NCBI RefSeq assembly: GCF_900110435.1
Contig: NZ_FODT01000002.1
Location: 552,329-616,328 of the forward strand
DNA length: 64,000 nt
DNA from: Rhodopseudomonas pseudopalustris
GTDB lineage: Bacteria; Pseudomonadota; Alphaproteobacteria; Rhizobiales; Xanthobacteraceae
Direction: 5' to 3'
Made by a program: the position numbers and the translations under genes. The notes under the pieces were generated by a model. It did not search any database. It saw only the letters and a list, made by a program, of their open reading frames with translations, and had not been told where the DNA came from. Shown here in pieces: positions 19,009 through 25,849 of the stretch (position 1 is the stretch's first letter; each line of letters opens with the position of its first letter).

Positions 19009-19947
19009 ATGACCATAGATCACGACGACACCGGCTTCGAGTCGCAGCAAAGCGCATCGCCAACCGACCACATCCTGACCGAGTTGCAGCTCCACGGCTA
19101 TCGTCCGTTCCAGGACGAGCCAGATCCGAGACCTTTGCCCGAAGCGCGAATGATCGCGGGCGCCATCGCCGACATCTTCGATGCCCTTGTCGCCACGCTG
19201 AGCGAAACCCGCCTTGAACCCGATCTTCCGGACCTGTTGTGGTCGACCGTCAACCTGTTCCACCGCGCCAACGAACGGATTGAGCGGGAGCTCGACGACA
19301 ACGAACAGGCGCAGAAGCGCAGCCAGCGCGACCAGGATGGCTCCGAAATCCGCTCGGTCGAGCTGGAGCGCCTCACCGCCGAGGGCATGACGCTGATCGA
19401 GCGCCGCAACACTATGGAGTTCTTCCGCGACCAGGCCGCCGAACACTTCGTTCGTCACACCGGATCGCATTGGCATCCGCGCAGCGGCTCGCTGGTCAAC
19501 CACCGCGCCCTGACCGCGGCCGTGATCGATAGCCGCGACTTCATCGCTGCCAAGCGTCGCGCCGCGACCGAGGTGCTCCTGCCCGCAGGGCCCAAGATCG
19601 CCTTCACCGGCGGGCTCGACTTCAACGATCATCGCCTGATCTGGGACAAGCTCGATCAGGTCCGCGCCAAGCATCCCGACATGGTTCTGCTGCATGGCGG
19701 CTCGCCGAAGGGTGCCGAACTGATCGCCGCCCGCTGGGCCGATCACCGCAAGGTGCCGCAGATCGCCTTCAAGCCGGACTGGACCAAACACGCCAAGGCG
19801 GCGCCGTTCAAACGCAACGATCAGATGCTCGACGTGCTGCCGATCGGCGTCCTGGTGTTTCCCGGCACCGGCATTCAGGACAACATGGCCGACAAGGCCC
19901 GCAAGCTCGGCATTCCGGTGTGGAAGTTTGGAGAGCGCGGCGCGTGA
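19009..19947 (+). CDS. DUF2493 (YspA/SLOG-family) protein
   Basis: A 312-residue protein. The C-terminal 130 residues form a SLOG Rossmann-like domain of the YspA/DUF2493 type: KIAFTGGLDFNDHRLIW, LLHGGSPKGAELIAARWA and PIGVLVFPGTGIQDNMADKA, a likely nucleotide or NAD-derivative ligand site. The N-terminal half is helical and charged. The start at 19009 (MTIDHDD, after GAGGCGAG) was chosen over an in-frame ATG at 18964 that lies in GC-rich leader sequence. Members are frequent in ICEs and near phage-defence genes; function is unknown. Confidence 0.8.
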   Translation: MTIDHDDTGFESQQSASPTDHILTELQLHGYRPFQDEPDPRPLPEARMIAGAIADIFDALVATLSETRLEPDLPDLLWSTVNLFHRANERIERELDDNEQAQKRSQRDQDGSEIRSVELERLTAEGMTLIERRNTMEFFRDQAAEHFVRHTGSHWHPRSGSLVNHRALTAAVIDSRDFIAAKRRAATEVLLPAGPKIAFTGGLDFNDHRLIWDKLDQVRAKHPDMVLLHGGSPKGAELIAARWADHRKVPQIAFKPDWTKHAKAAPFKRNDQMLDVLPIGVLVFPGTGIQDNMADKARKLGIPVWKFGERGA

Positions 19948-20142
19948 GCGCCGCTTTCCTCTATCGTCGGGATCACCACCTGCGGTCGAAACCGAGCCGC
20001 GATTGATGATTTAGCCCACATCAAGAAGTCGCCGCTGCAAATTCTCGTTGGCGCCACAATTGCTTTCCGTAGTGCTTTCCATGCGCCGTGGTGGTGGTGG
20101 AAGGCGCGACCCTTGCAACATTTGTCACGGGGAGTCACCACC

Positions 20143-20619
20143 ATGATCATCATCGGCATTCTTCTCAATATCGCGGGGCTCGGCGTGCTTTGCTGGGCAA
20201 TGTTCAGGCTTGCCGTTTATGCATTGCCATTCTTCGTCGGTGTGACCGCCGGCCTCTATGCAGTGCAAACCGGGGCAGGGCCGCTCGGCGCCATCGTTGT
20301 TGGCATCGTTTCAAGCGCGTTCGCACTGGTTGTCGGGCAGTATGCTTTTGCCGTTACCCGCTCGGCTATCGTCCGCTTTGTGATCAGCATGCTGTTCGTA
20401 GTTCCGGCGGCTATCGCCGGCTATCACCTGACCCTTGGCTTTGCTCATCTCGGCATGGTCTCCAACGGGTGGGGCCAAGCGTTTGCCTTGGTCGGCGCGG
20501 TCGCCGTCGCCGGCACGGCATGGGCACGGGTGACAATGCTGGCAGCCCCGCTGTCGATCGAGGGCGTTCACACAGGATCGTCTCGAGCGCCGCTGGAGTC
20601 GGCAACGACCAGCGGGTGA
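20143..20619 (+). CDS. Small integral membrane protein, function unknown
   Basis: A 158-residue protein beginning MIIIGILLNIAGLG after a GGGGAG ribosome site. It has four to five hydrophobic segments (about 2-22, 25-45, 48-70, 78-100, 112-135) and a polar tail. An upstream in-frame start at 20113 lacks such a site. No domain recognised. It sits between the DUF2493 and DUF736 genes, a position held by similar membrane proteins in related ICEs. Confidence 0.65.
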   Translation: MIIIGILLNIAGLGVLCWAMFRLAVYALPFFVGVTAGLYAVQTGAGPLGAIVVGIVSSAFALVVGQYAFAVTRSAIVRFVISMLFVVPAAIAGYHLTLGFAHLGMVSNGWGQAFALVGAVAVAGTAWARVTMLAAPLSIEGVHTGSSRAPLESATTSG

Positions 20620-20961
20620 TTGCGCGACCTTCGTCGTTTGGTTCGGCAATCGAGCATGAATGCTGCGCTGTTTTTGACTGTGTTGTCGGGCGTTCGCTTG
20701 CGAGCGCTTGGGTGGGGCGGCTGGAATCTTCGCGGACTTCAAACCCGTGGGGCGGGCACACGCTGTGCTCTGTCGCTCGGGATGCAGAGTCACTCTTCTG
20801 TACGCCAGGGTTTCTGTTGCTTCGCCGGTCGCGCGCGGCCTCTTGTGTGCGCCGGTCGTTAGCTGGCACGTCTTTCTCCCAAATGCTGTTCAGGCACACG
20901 AGCACCTTGCCTCTCTTTGGCTTGATCTGGCCGAAGGCCGGCTGCGCCTCGATCGCCTGGA
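20620..20961. other. Non-coding stretch before the second structured element
   Basis: About 340 bases with no convincing gene on either strand. A long plus-strand reading frame crosses the whole gap, but its composition and lack of any recognisable segment before MANIGSFKK argue that it is chance. Confidence 0.55.
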
Positions 20962-21089
20962 CCGCAATGGCTGAGGTGAGACTTTCTTCCCCTGGGCGGA
21001 CCACCCCGCGAAAGTGCGGGGGCCCGGTGCGCCCATTCCTCGCGAGGCAAGAAAGTCTCCCCACCGCCATCCTCCGCTGCGCTACGGCC
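20962..21089 (+). ncRNA. Candidate structured leader element, copy 2
   Basis: An 11-bp outer stem GAGACTTTCTT (20978-20988) / AAGAAAGTCTC (21049-21059) encloses a perfect inner hairpin CCCCGC (21004-21009) / GCGGGG (21016-21021) with loop GAAAGT. Flanks CCGCAATGGCT, CGCGAGGCAA and GCCATCCTCCGCT match copy 1. The C.C mismatch beside the outer stem is also kept. It lies 90 bases upstream of the DUF736 gene. Confidence 0.68.
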
Positions 21090-21179
21090 CCAATGGGTGC
21101 GGCGTCGATCGCCTTCGGCTTTCAGATCGCCATCGAGGCCGCGGTGGTCGCGGGCTCGAAAACAGCAAGGAGAATTGAC

Positions 21180-21503
21180 ATGGCTAACATCGGTTCATTC
21201 AAGAAGTCCGGCCAAGAATTCCAGGGCGAGATCGTCACCCTGAGCCTTCAGACCAAAGGCGTCCGCATCGTCCCCGAGACCGACCGCAGCAACGACAACG
21301 CGCCGAGCCACCGGGTCTATGTCGGCCGCGCCGAAATCGGCGCCGCCTGGTCCAAGCGCTCCAGCGAAGGCCGCGACTACCTCTCGGTCAAGCTCGACGA
21401 CCCGAGCTTCAACGCTCCGATCTACGCCAACCTGTTCGACGCCGAGGACGCCGAGACCTACACCCTGATCTGGTCCCGCAGCCGCAAGCCGAACGGCGAT
21501 TGA
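21180..21503 (+). CDS. DUF736 family protein
   Basis: A 107-residue protein: MANIGSFKKSGQEFQGEIVTL, then RAEIGAAWSKRSSEGRDYLSVKLDDPSF. This is the full-length DUF736 domain, a small beta-rich protein found on nearly all alphaproteobacterial conjugative elements; its biochemical role is not established. The start follows AGCAAGGAG at a good distance. The preceding structured element suggests post-transcriptional control. Confidence 0.88.
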   Translation: MANIGSFKKSGQEFQGEIVTLSLQTKGVRIVPETDRSNDNAPSHRVYVGRAEIGAAWSKRSSEGRDYLSVKLDDPSFNAPIYANLFDAEDAETYTLIWSRSRKPNGD

Positions 21504-21615
21504 CCTCAATCTGGAACGCCTCGCTCAACCGAGCGGGGCGTTTCGATTCAGCATCCAAACCCCGCGGCAATCGGGGGATCAGCCTTCCCAAAACGCATTC
21601 AGAGTCCACGTCCGA

Positions 21616-21870
21616 TCACGGCTTGTGCCTCGCCGGTTTCGCGCGTTCGCTCCCAGATTCGTCATCTGGTTGCACAAGGTCGACGTGACTGACGCCAAGG
21701 GCGGCCGCAAGGTGAAACAGCGTGACGATCGTCGGGTTGCGCTTGCCTTGCTCGAGACCGCTGACATATTGCTGGGTGAAGCCAGAAGCTTCAGCGAAAC
21801 GCTCCTGCGTAAAGCCCTTCTCTTTCCTCAATCTCTCGAAATTTCGGCCGACAAGCCTGCGCATATCCAT
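21616..21870 (-). CDS. XRE-family HTH regulator (QseC-like position)
   Basis: An 84-residue protein that is almost entirely an XRE helix-turn-helix domain: RNFERLRKEKGFTQERFAEASGFTQQYVSGLEQGKRNPTI in two helices and turn (about 9-50), then LFHLAAALGVSHVDLV. The C-terminus is short and charged. It is divergent from the small gene at 22028, with an imperfect inverted repeat between them. That matches the qseC/qseM arrangement of ICEMlSymR7A, where QseC is a controller-type repressor of itself and of qseM. The assignment rests on size, fold and position. Confidence 0.78.
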   Translation of the reverse strand: MDMRRLVGRNFERLRKEKGFTQERFAEASGFTQQYVSGLEQGKRNPTIVTLFHLAAALGVSHVDLVQPDDESGSERAKPARHKP

Positions 21871-21893
21871 CTGCGCAAGTTGCGTCTTTACAT

Positions 21894-21917
21894 ACTATGA
21901 GGTTTATCTCCTATAGT
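21894..21917. promoter_or_regulatory. Candidate operator between the XRE regulator and the qseM-like gene
   Basis: ACTAT (21894-21898) and ATAGT (21913-21917) form inverted arms flanking GAGG/CTCC. The site is 24 bases upstream of the XRE start, in the most AT-rich part of the divergent region, where an autoregulating XRE repressor would bind. Confidence 0.45.
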
Positions 21918-22027
21918 GTGTATTCGGTCTCGATCGCCGTCCCCGGTCTGGAATGCGGCCAAAACGCGGCGTAATTTCTCTCCAAAGGTTGGTCGCTTGA
22001 AGCGTAATTGCTGCTGCAGGATGCTTG

Positions 22028-22306
22028 ATGCGAAATCCTCCGCTTGATCCCGATGTTGCTGACGCGGCCCCGACGGGGCAGGCGCTCACCAGCTACGACC
22101 AGGAGCATCTGGTTACTTATCTGCGCCTGCTCGATGCCGATGCGGAAGCCGCTGATTGGCGCGAAGTTGCGACGATTGTTTTGCACATTGATCCCATTCG
22201 GGAACCTGAACGCGCTCGTCACGCATACGATAGTCATCTAGCACGGGCGAAGTGGATGTCTGAAAGCGGCTATCGGTATCTGTTGCGTCCCAGCGCATTG
22301 GAATGA
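22028..22306 (+). CDS. qseM: QseM-like small antiactivator (DUF2285-type)
   Basis: A 92-residue protein with the core LTSYDQEHLVTYLRLLDADA, ADWREVATIVLHIDP and ARHAYDSHLARAKWM, a compact helical fold. In ICEMlSymR7A the similarly sized QseM carries a stand-alone DUF2285 domain and binds and inhibits FseA (and TraR). Here the gene lies directly upstream of the split fseA-like gene and is divergent from an XRE regulator, as expected for qseM. The ATG at 22028 was preferred to the TTG at 22025; AGGATG precedes it. Symbol assigned by architecture and order, not by alignment. Confidence 0.65.
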   Translation: MRNPPLDPDVADAAPTGQALTSYDQEHLVTYLRLLDADAEAADWREVATIVLHIDPIREPERARHAYDSHLARAKWMSESGYRYLLRPSALE

Positions 22307-22463
22307 GTCTGATTGCCTCTTCATCGGCGACAAGAACAAACTTTCACCCAGATGTGATGATGGGTTTCTAGTATCAAAAGTTGCAATGTTGCGGTGGGCT
22401 AGAGTCGTTCACCGATATTATTTGGAAGGTATCATCTACGTTCGCGCCGCAGGGGAACGACGC

Positions 22464-22658
22464 ATGCCTCAATCTGATTGGCGATCAGCTACGAGTTACA
22501 ACCGCGCGGATGCGCTCGATCAAATCGGTTTTGCGTGGGAATGTCTCCGGCGCAACCCCGCGTTTCGCAATGACTCCCAGGCGATCCTCGGACGCACTCC
22601 CGATCCGATGCTGATCACCGGCTTCAGAAATCGCTGGGGTCTCTCTTTTCGCAGCTGA
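22464..22658 (+). CDS. fseA: FseA-like excision activator, N-terminal half (DUF6499)
   Basis: Zero-frame product of 64 residues: MPQSDWRSATSYNRADALDQIGFAWECLRRN is the DUF6499 domain, ending ITGFRNRWGLSFRS and TGA at 22656. AGGGGAAC precedes the ATG. The expected C-terminal continuation (RWGLSF then ADPTL...) is in the +1 frame. In ICEMlSymR7A, msi172 and msi171 encode these two halves and are joined by programmed +1 ribosomal frameshifting to make FseA, the activator of rdfS transcription. The same domain split, direction of shift and neighbouring rdfS-like gene are found here. Confidence 0.78.
   Translation: MPQSDWRSATSYNRADALDQIGFAWECLRRNPAFRNDSQAILGRTPDPMLITGFRNRWGLSFRS
22644..22658 (+). 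other. Putative +1 frameshift site of fseA
   Basis: Zero-frame codons are TCT TTT CGC AGC TGA. If tRNA-Phe on TTT (22647-22649) slips forward to TTC (22648-22650), decoding continues GCA GCT GAT in the DUF2285 frame. A stop three codons after the TTT fits a shift site just ahead of termination. Confidence 0.55.
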
Positions 22659-23244
22659 TCCGACGCTCTCCTCGCTGGATCAGGCGATATTCTGGACCCC
22701 GGAAGTCCTCCCGACCGTCATCGCGATCGTACCAACCGCCGCGGCTGCCGCCGGCGACGGGCTTAGTTTGGCGCATTTGTCGGGCGGCGAAATCCGCCAA
22801 GCGGCCGATGGCTGGCACGTTGTGGTGCGGGTTCGAGAGGTTGAACATCGGCTCTGGCTACGCCAGCCGCCGGTGATCGGCGAGTCCTACGCCGCCCAAT
22901 TTTTGTTCGACTCGGACTTCGAAATCCGCACGCACGCCGCGCGACGGCTGTGGCGAACGCTCAATGGGCGTGCCGCCGGTCCTTCCTATCATGACCTGTC
23001 TCCACAGCGCCGCAAGCGGTTGGTGCTGGCGCTGCGCGCTCTCGACGGAAGGACCGAGGGCAATACCTACCGGACGATTGCGTCAGTACTATTCGGTGAG
23101 AAGAGAATTCCCGAGCGCGCCTGGAAGACCCATGATTTGCGAAACAAGACGATCCGCCTGGTACAAACCGGCGTCGCCTTGATGCGCGGCGGCTATCGCA
23201 ACCTGCTGCATCAATCCCGCCGCAACAAGCGAAAGTCCGGCTGA
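22651..23244 (+). CDS. fseA: FseA-like excision activator, C-terminal half (DUF2285, +1 frame)
   Basis: The +1 frame is open through the end of the DUF6499 half and encodes about 197 residues: ADPTLSSLDQAIFWTPEVLP, a middle region (GWHVVVRVREVEHRLWL), then a DUF2285 helix-turn-helix variant (RRKRLVLALRALDGRTEG ... WKTHDLRNKTIRLVQTG) ending MRGGYRNLLHQ. No ATG or GTG suits an independent start before 22768, where only a TTG occurs, well inside the protein. The joined product would be about 259 residues, as expected for FseA. It would activate the rdfS-like gene 126 bases downstream and be held back by the QseM-like protein. Confidence 0.75.
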   Translation, partial: AADPTLSSLDQAIFWTPEVLPTVIAIVPTAAAAAGDGLSLAHLSGGEIRQAADGWHVVVRVREVEHRLWLRQPPVIGESYAAQFLFDSDFEIRTHAARRLWRTLNGRAAGPSYHDLSPQRRKRLVLALRALDGRTEGNTYRTIASVLFGEKRIPERAWKTHDLRNKTIRLVQTGVALMRGGYRNLLHQSRRNKRKSG

Positions 23245-23253
23245 GGTGAGGGT

Positions 23254-23281
23254 GCCGAATATCGTCGCTGCGATTATCGGC
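23254..23281. promoter_or_regulatory. Inverted repeat upstream of the rdfS-like gene
   Basis: GCCGAATATCG (23254-23264) and CGATTATCGGC (23271-23281) pair at 9 of 11 positions around a six-base loop. It lies just after fseA and before the rdfS-like gene. It could be a terminator stem or an activator site. Confidence 0.4.
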
Positions 23282-23327
23282 ATCCCCTTCGACATCCGCA
23301 CTCCGCCATCGTGACCTTCGACGCGCC

Positions 23328-23340
23328 GCAAACCGTTTGC
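23328..23340. promoter_or_regulatory. Palindrome in the presumed rdfS promoter
   Basis: GCAAAC-C-GTTTGC is a perfect 13-base odd palindrome 30 bases before the rdfS-like start, with GC-rich arms extending it. It is a good candidate operator for FseA or another regulator of excision. Confidence 0.45.
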
Positions 23341-23369
23341 GCGCTCCACGAGATCACGGAGGCTTTCAA

Positions 23370-23654
23370 ATGGCCGACCCCAATGCCGGTCTTCCGCCGC
23401 GCTACTTGCGCACGCCCGAGGCTGCGCGATTCCTGAGCCTGTCGGGTCGTACCCTGGAAAAACATCGGACCTACGGCACCGGCCCCACCTACCGGAAGAT
23501 CGGCGGCCGCGTCGTGTACGCGCTCGATGATCTGAAGGCTTGGGCCGATCGCGGGGCCAAAAGTTCGACCTCCGATCCAGGAGCGGGAGTCGTCTTGCCC
23601 GCCAAACGGCATGCAGCGGTCTCGCCGGCCTATGCCGGCCAGACCCGTCGCTGA
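23370..23654 (+). CDS. rdfS: RdfS-like excisionase (HTH, recombination directionality factor)
   Basis: A 94-residue protein with a MerR/excisionase-type winged HTH: RYLRTPEAARFLSLSGRTLEKHRTYG then GPTYRKIGGRVVYALDDLKAWAD (about 10-62), followed by a basic flexible tail. ACGGAGG precedes the ATG. In ICEMlSymR7A rdfS lies downstream of FseA control, heads the transfer operon and stimulates excision. Here it follows the split fseA-like gene and precedes repA and the transfer genes, so this role is likely. Similar HTH proteins also sit beside RepA genes on plasmids. Confidence 0.75.
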   Translation: MADPNAGLPPRYLRTPEAARFLSLSGRTLEKHRTYGTGPTYRKIGGRVVYALDDLKAWADRGAKSSTSDPGAGVVLPAKRHAAVSPAYAGQTRR

Positions 23655-23673
23655 TCGTCACGCCAGGAGCGAG

Positions 23674-24558
23674 ATGATGCGACGCCAAACGACATCGGAG
23701 CGCGAGCAGCTCGATCTGTTTCGTGCGTTGCCGGGCGATCTTTCGCCGCGCGATGCGCAGGATTTGATGGCCTATCCGTTCTTCTCACTGGCCAAATCAA
23801 AACGCACCGCGCCGATCGATTTCCGCGCTGGCAAGGTCATTATTCGTGTCGAAGCCGTGCCGGACTATGGGATGGCCACGATCTGGGACGCCGACGTTCT
23901 GATCTGGGCCGCCTCGCAGATTGTCGAGGCCCGCGACGCCGGTCTGAAGACCTCACGGCTGATGGCGGCCACGCCCTATGAGATCCTGACTTTCGTCGGC
24001 CGTGGCACCGGCGTGCGCGACTACGACCGCCTCAAAGCCGCGCTGGATCGGCTGCAATCCACCACGATCGTGACCTCGATCCGTCAGCCGACGGAGCGTC
24101 GGCGGCACCGCTTTTCGTGGATCAACGAATGGAAAGAGACCGCCGATCCGCACGGCCGCCCGCTCGGACTGGAATTGATCTTGCCGGATTGGTTCTACGC
24201 CGGCGTCTTGGACGACGCGCTCGTGCTGACAATCGACGGGGCGTATTTCGGTCTGACCGGCGGTCTGGAACGCTGGCTCTATCGGCTGGTGCGCAAACAC
24301 GGTGGTCGCCAGGCCGGCGGCTGGAGTTTTGATCTGCGGCATCTCCATGCCAAATCCGGCAGCCTCTCGCCGCCAAAGCACTTCGCCTACGACCTGCGCG
24401 AGATCGTCCGCCGGCAGACCATCCCCGGCTATCGGCTGCTGATCGAGCGTGGACTGCGCGGCACCGAGCGCCTCAACTTCACGCCCACGCCTGTCAATCC
24501 GATGACGGATGCATTGCGTCGTCGCCGCCTCGCAACTGTGTCTGGGGACAAGCTGTGA
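23674..24558 (+). CDS. repA: Replication initiator protein A (RPA family)
   Basis: A 294-residue RPA-family (PF10134-type) initiator: EREQLDLFRALPGDLSPRD, MAYPFFSLAKSKRTAPIDF, then a winged-helix core with MATIWDADVLIWAASQI and TPYEILTFVGRGTGVRDY, and a second lobe with GLTGGLERWLYRLVRKHGG. The start at 23674 follows CCAGGAGCGAG; a second ATG is adjacent. These proteins bind iterons to start theta-type plasmid replication, and in ICEs they probably allow autonomous copying of the excised circle. Three iteron-like repeats begin six bases after its stop. Confidence 0.85.
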   Translation: MMRRQTTSEREQLDLFRALPGDLSPRDAQDLMAYPFFSLAKSKRTAPIDFRAGKVIIRVEAVPDYGMATIWDADVLIWAASQIVEARDAGLKTSRLMAATPYEILTFVGRGTGVRDYDRLKAALDRLQSTTIVTSIRQPTERRRHRFSWINEWKETADPHGRPLGLELILPDWFYAGVLDDALVLTIDGAYFGLTGGLERWLYRLVRKHGGRQAGGWSFDLRHLHAKSGSLSPPKHFAYDLREIVRRQTIPGYRLLIERGLRGTERLNFTPTPVNPMTDALRRRRLATVSGDKL

Positions 24559-24563
24559 ATCAT

Positions 24564-24629
24564 CTCGTGCTATCAGGGACCGCAAGCCTCGTGCTATCGG
24601 GGACCGGATCCTCGTGCTATCGGGGACCG
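24564..24629 (+). repeat. Three iteron-like direct repeats (candidate oriV)
   Basis: CTCGTGCTATCRGGGACCG occurs at 24564-24582, 24588-24606 and 24611-24629, at 24- and 23-base intervals, close to two helical turns. Only one base varies. They begin right after repA. Followed by two ACCGAAAT copies. Confidence 0.8.
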
Positions 24630-24687
24630 AAATCGACCGAAATGCGCGGTCGTTCAAGAGCTTCCAGCGGCCGTAACTTCTCTAACC

Positions 24688-24706
24688 TAGAATCCTTCGG
24701 ATTCTA
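24688..24706. repeat. AT-rich perfect inverted repeat near the iterons
   Basis: TAGAATCC (24688-24695) and GGATTCTA (24699-24706) with a TTC loop, in an unusually AT-rich island. A partial DnaA-box-like TGTGGATG follows at 24733. Together with the iterons this resembles a replication origin. The 312-base gap 24559-24870 has no credible gene. Confidence 0.55.
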
Positions 24707-24870
24707 TCTAACGGACGCCGCGGTTGTGGCGATGTGGATGCTTCACCTCCAGCGAGGCGATGCTTCACAACGATCGCCCATCGAAGCCCGAAGGGCCGAG
24801 TCAGCAATACGATCGCTCTTCGAATCCGAGGCGTCTTGGCTAGGCAATTCTCCCATCACGGGAGGCAGCC

Positions 24871-25335
24871 ATGGATAGCCTCACCCACGTCGAACTGCTC
24901 TGGCTGGAGAAGCGGATCGAGAACTGGATTCGCTTCGGTCATGCGGCCCAGGAACAGATCCTCGACCGCAAACGGCGCGTCCTTTCGTTCGCGCCAGGCA
25001 GCATCTTCGCGTTCGTCCGGTGGAGCGCGAATGATTTCGGCACGGTCGTGTCGCGGATCGACATTGTCAGGGCGGTCGCGCCCGGCCAGCGCTGCACCAC
25101 CGTGCCGTTTGTGCGCCCAGGCGGCGACATCCTGTTGCGGCTGTCCGGCTGGTCCAAGGTTGAACAAGTGCTGCAGATCGTCGATGCCGTCGAGGCGCTC
25201 GGCGTTGATCCGGCCGACGCCGCCCCTGATTACTGGCACCACGTCCACAACCGGCTGTCGGTCAATGAGGTGCCCCGCGGCTATACGCGGTCGCGCCATC
25301 AGGCATGGCTGCAACGACGCAGGACTTCGTCATGA
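24871..25335 (+). CDS. DUF2840 domain protein
   Basis: A 154-residue protein, MDSLTHVELLWLEKRIENWIRFG ... SIFAFVRWSANDFGTVVSRIDIVRA, a DUF2840 domain over its whole length. GGGAGG precedes the ATG. It overlaps traF by ATGA. The family is nearly confined to this position in trb-type ICEs, between repA and traF; function unknown. Confidence 0.8.
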   Translation: MDSLTHVELLWLEKRIENWIRFGHAAQEQILDRKRRVLSFAPGSIFAFVRWSANDFGTVVSRIDIVRAVAPGQRCTTVPFVRPGGDILLRLSGWSKVEQVLQIVDAVEALGVDPADAAPDYWHHVHNRLSVNEVPRGYTRSRHQAWLQRRRTSS

Positions 25336-25847
25336 CGGGCAGGGCGGTGACGTTTCTCGGAACAATCGGGATTGGCGCGATCCTGATCGCTTCAAGTGGG
25401 CAGCAATCGCCGAAGCCGTTCATTTGGAACACATCCGAGAGTGTGCCGGTGGGCCTCTACAGGCTGCGTCCGATCCGCAAGCTTGCCGTCACCAACCTGG
25501 TCGTAATCCAACCGCCGGAGCCGCTTGCGAGCTTCCTGAATGAGCGCGGCTATCTGCGCCGCGGCATTCCGATGTTGAAGCGCGTGTTGGCGCTGCCCGG
25601 TCAGACGGTTTGCAGGAATCATCTCACGATCACCATCGATGATATGGTGCTGGGAGAGGCGCGCGAACGCGACGGCCAAGGCCGATCGCTGCCAGTCTGG
25701 CATGGATGCCGCGTGGTCTCCGCCGGCGAAGTCTTCCTCATGAATTGGCAGTCGGCGGCCTCGCTTGACGGCCGATATCTCGGCGTGCTGCCGGCGACGG
25801 TGATCGTCGGACGGGCTGATCCTCTTTGGACCAGGGAGGAGGATTGA
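25332..25847 (+). CDS. traF: TraF, S26-family conjugal transfer peptidase
   Basis: A 171-residue S26 signal-peptidase-like protein with one N-terminal membrane segment (about 3-20). The Ser box NTSESVPVGLYRL holds the nucleophile near residue 37, and the Lys box RGIPMLKRVLALPGQ holds the general base near residue 84. In IncP plasmids TraF processes and cyclises the TrbC pilin, and trbC is present downstream, so that role fits. ATGA overlap with DUF2840; the transglycosylase gene follows after two bases. Confidence 0.85.
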   Translation: MTGRAVTFLGTIGIGAILIASSGQQSPKPFIWNTSESVPVGLYRLRPIRKLAVTNLVVIQPPEPLASFLNERGYLRRGIPMLKRVLALPGQTVCRNHLTITIDDMVLGEARERDGQGRSLPVWHGCRVVSAGEVFLMNWQSAASLDGRYLGVLPATVIVGRADPLWTREED

Positions 25848-25849
25848 TC

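Noticed and set aside
20088..21503. A 471-codon plus-strand frame spanning the structured element and DUF736
   Set aside because: Only the last 107 codons (from 21180, with a ribosome site) match a protein family; the rest overlaps the membrane-protein gene and hairpins.
22341..22365. ACCCA/TGGGT arms before fseA as an operator or tra-box
   Set aside because: Five-base arms with a ten-base spacer are weak and do not match known TraR boxes.
24555..24878. Plus-strand frame of 107 codons after repA
   Set aside because: It is made of the iterons (LVLSGT repeats) and the inverted repeat; no ribosome site or family.
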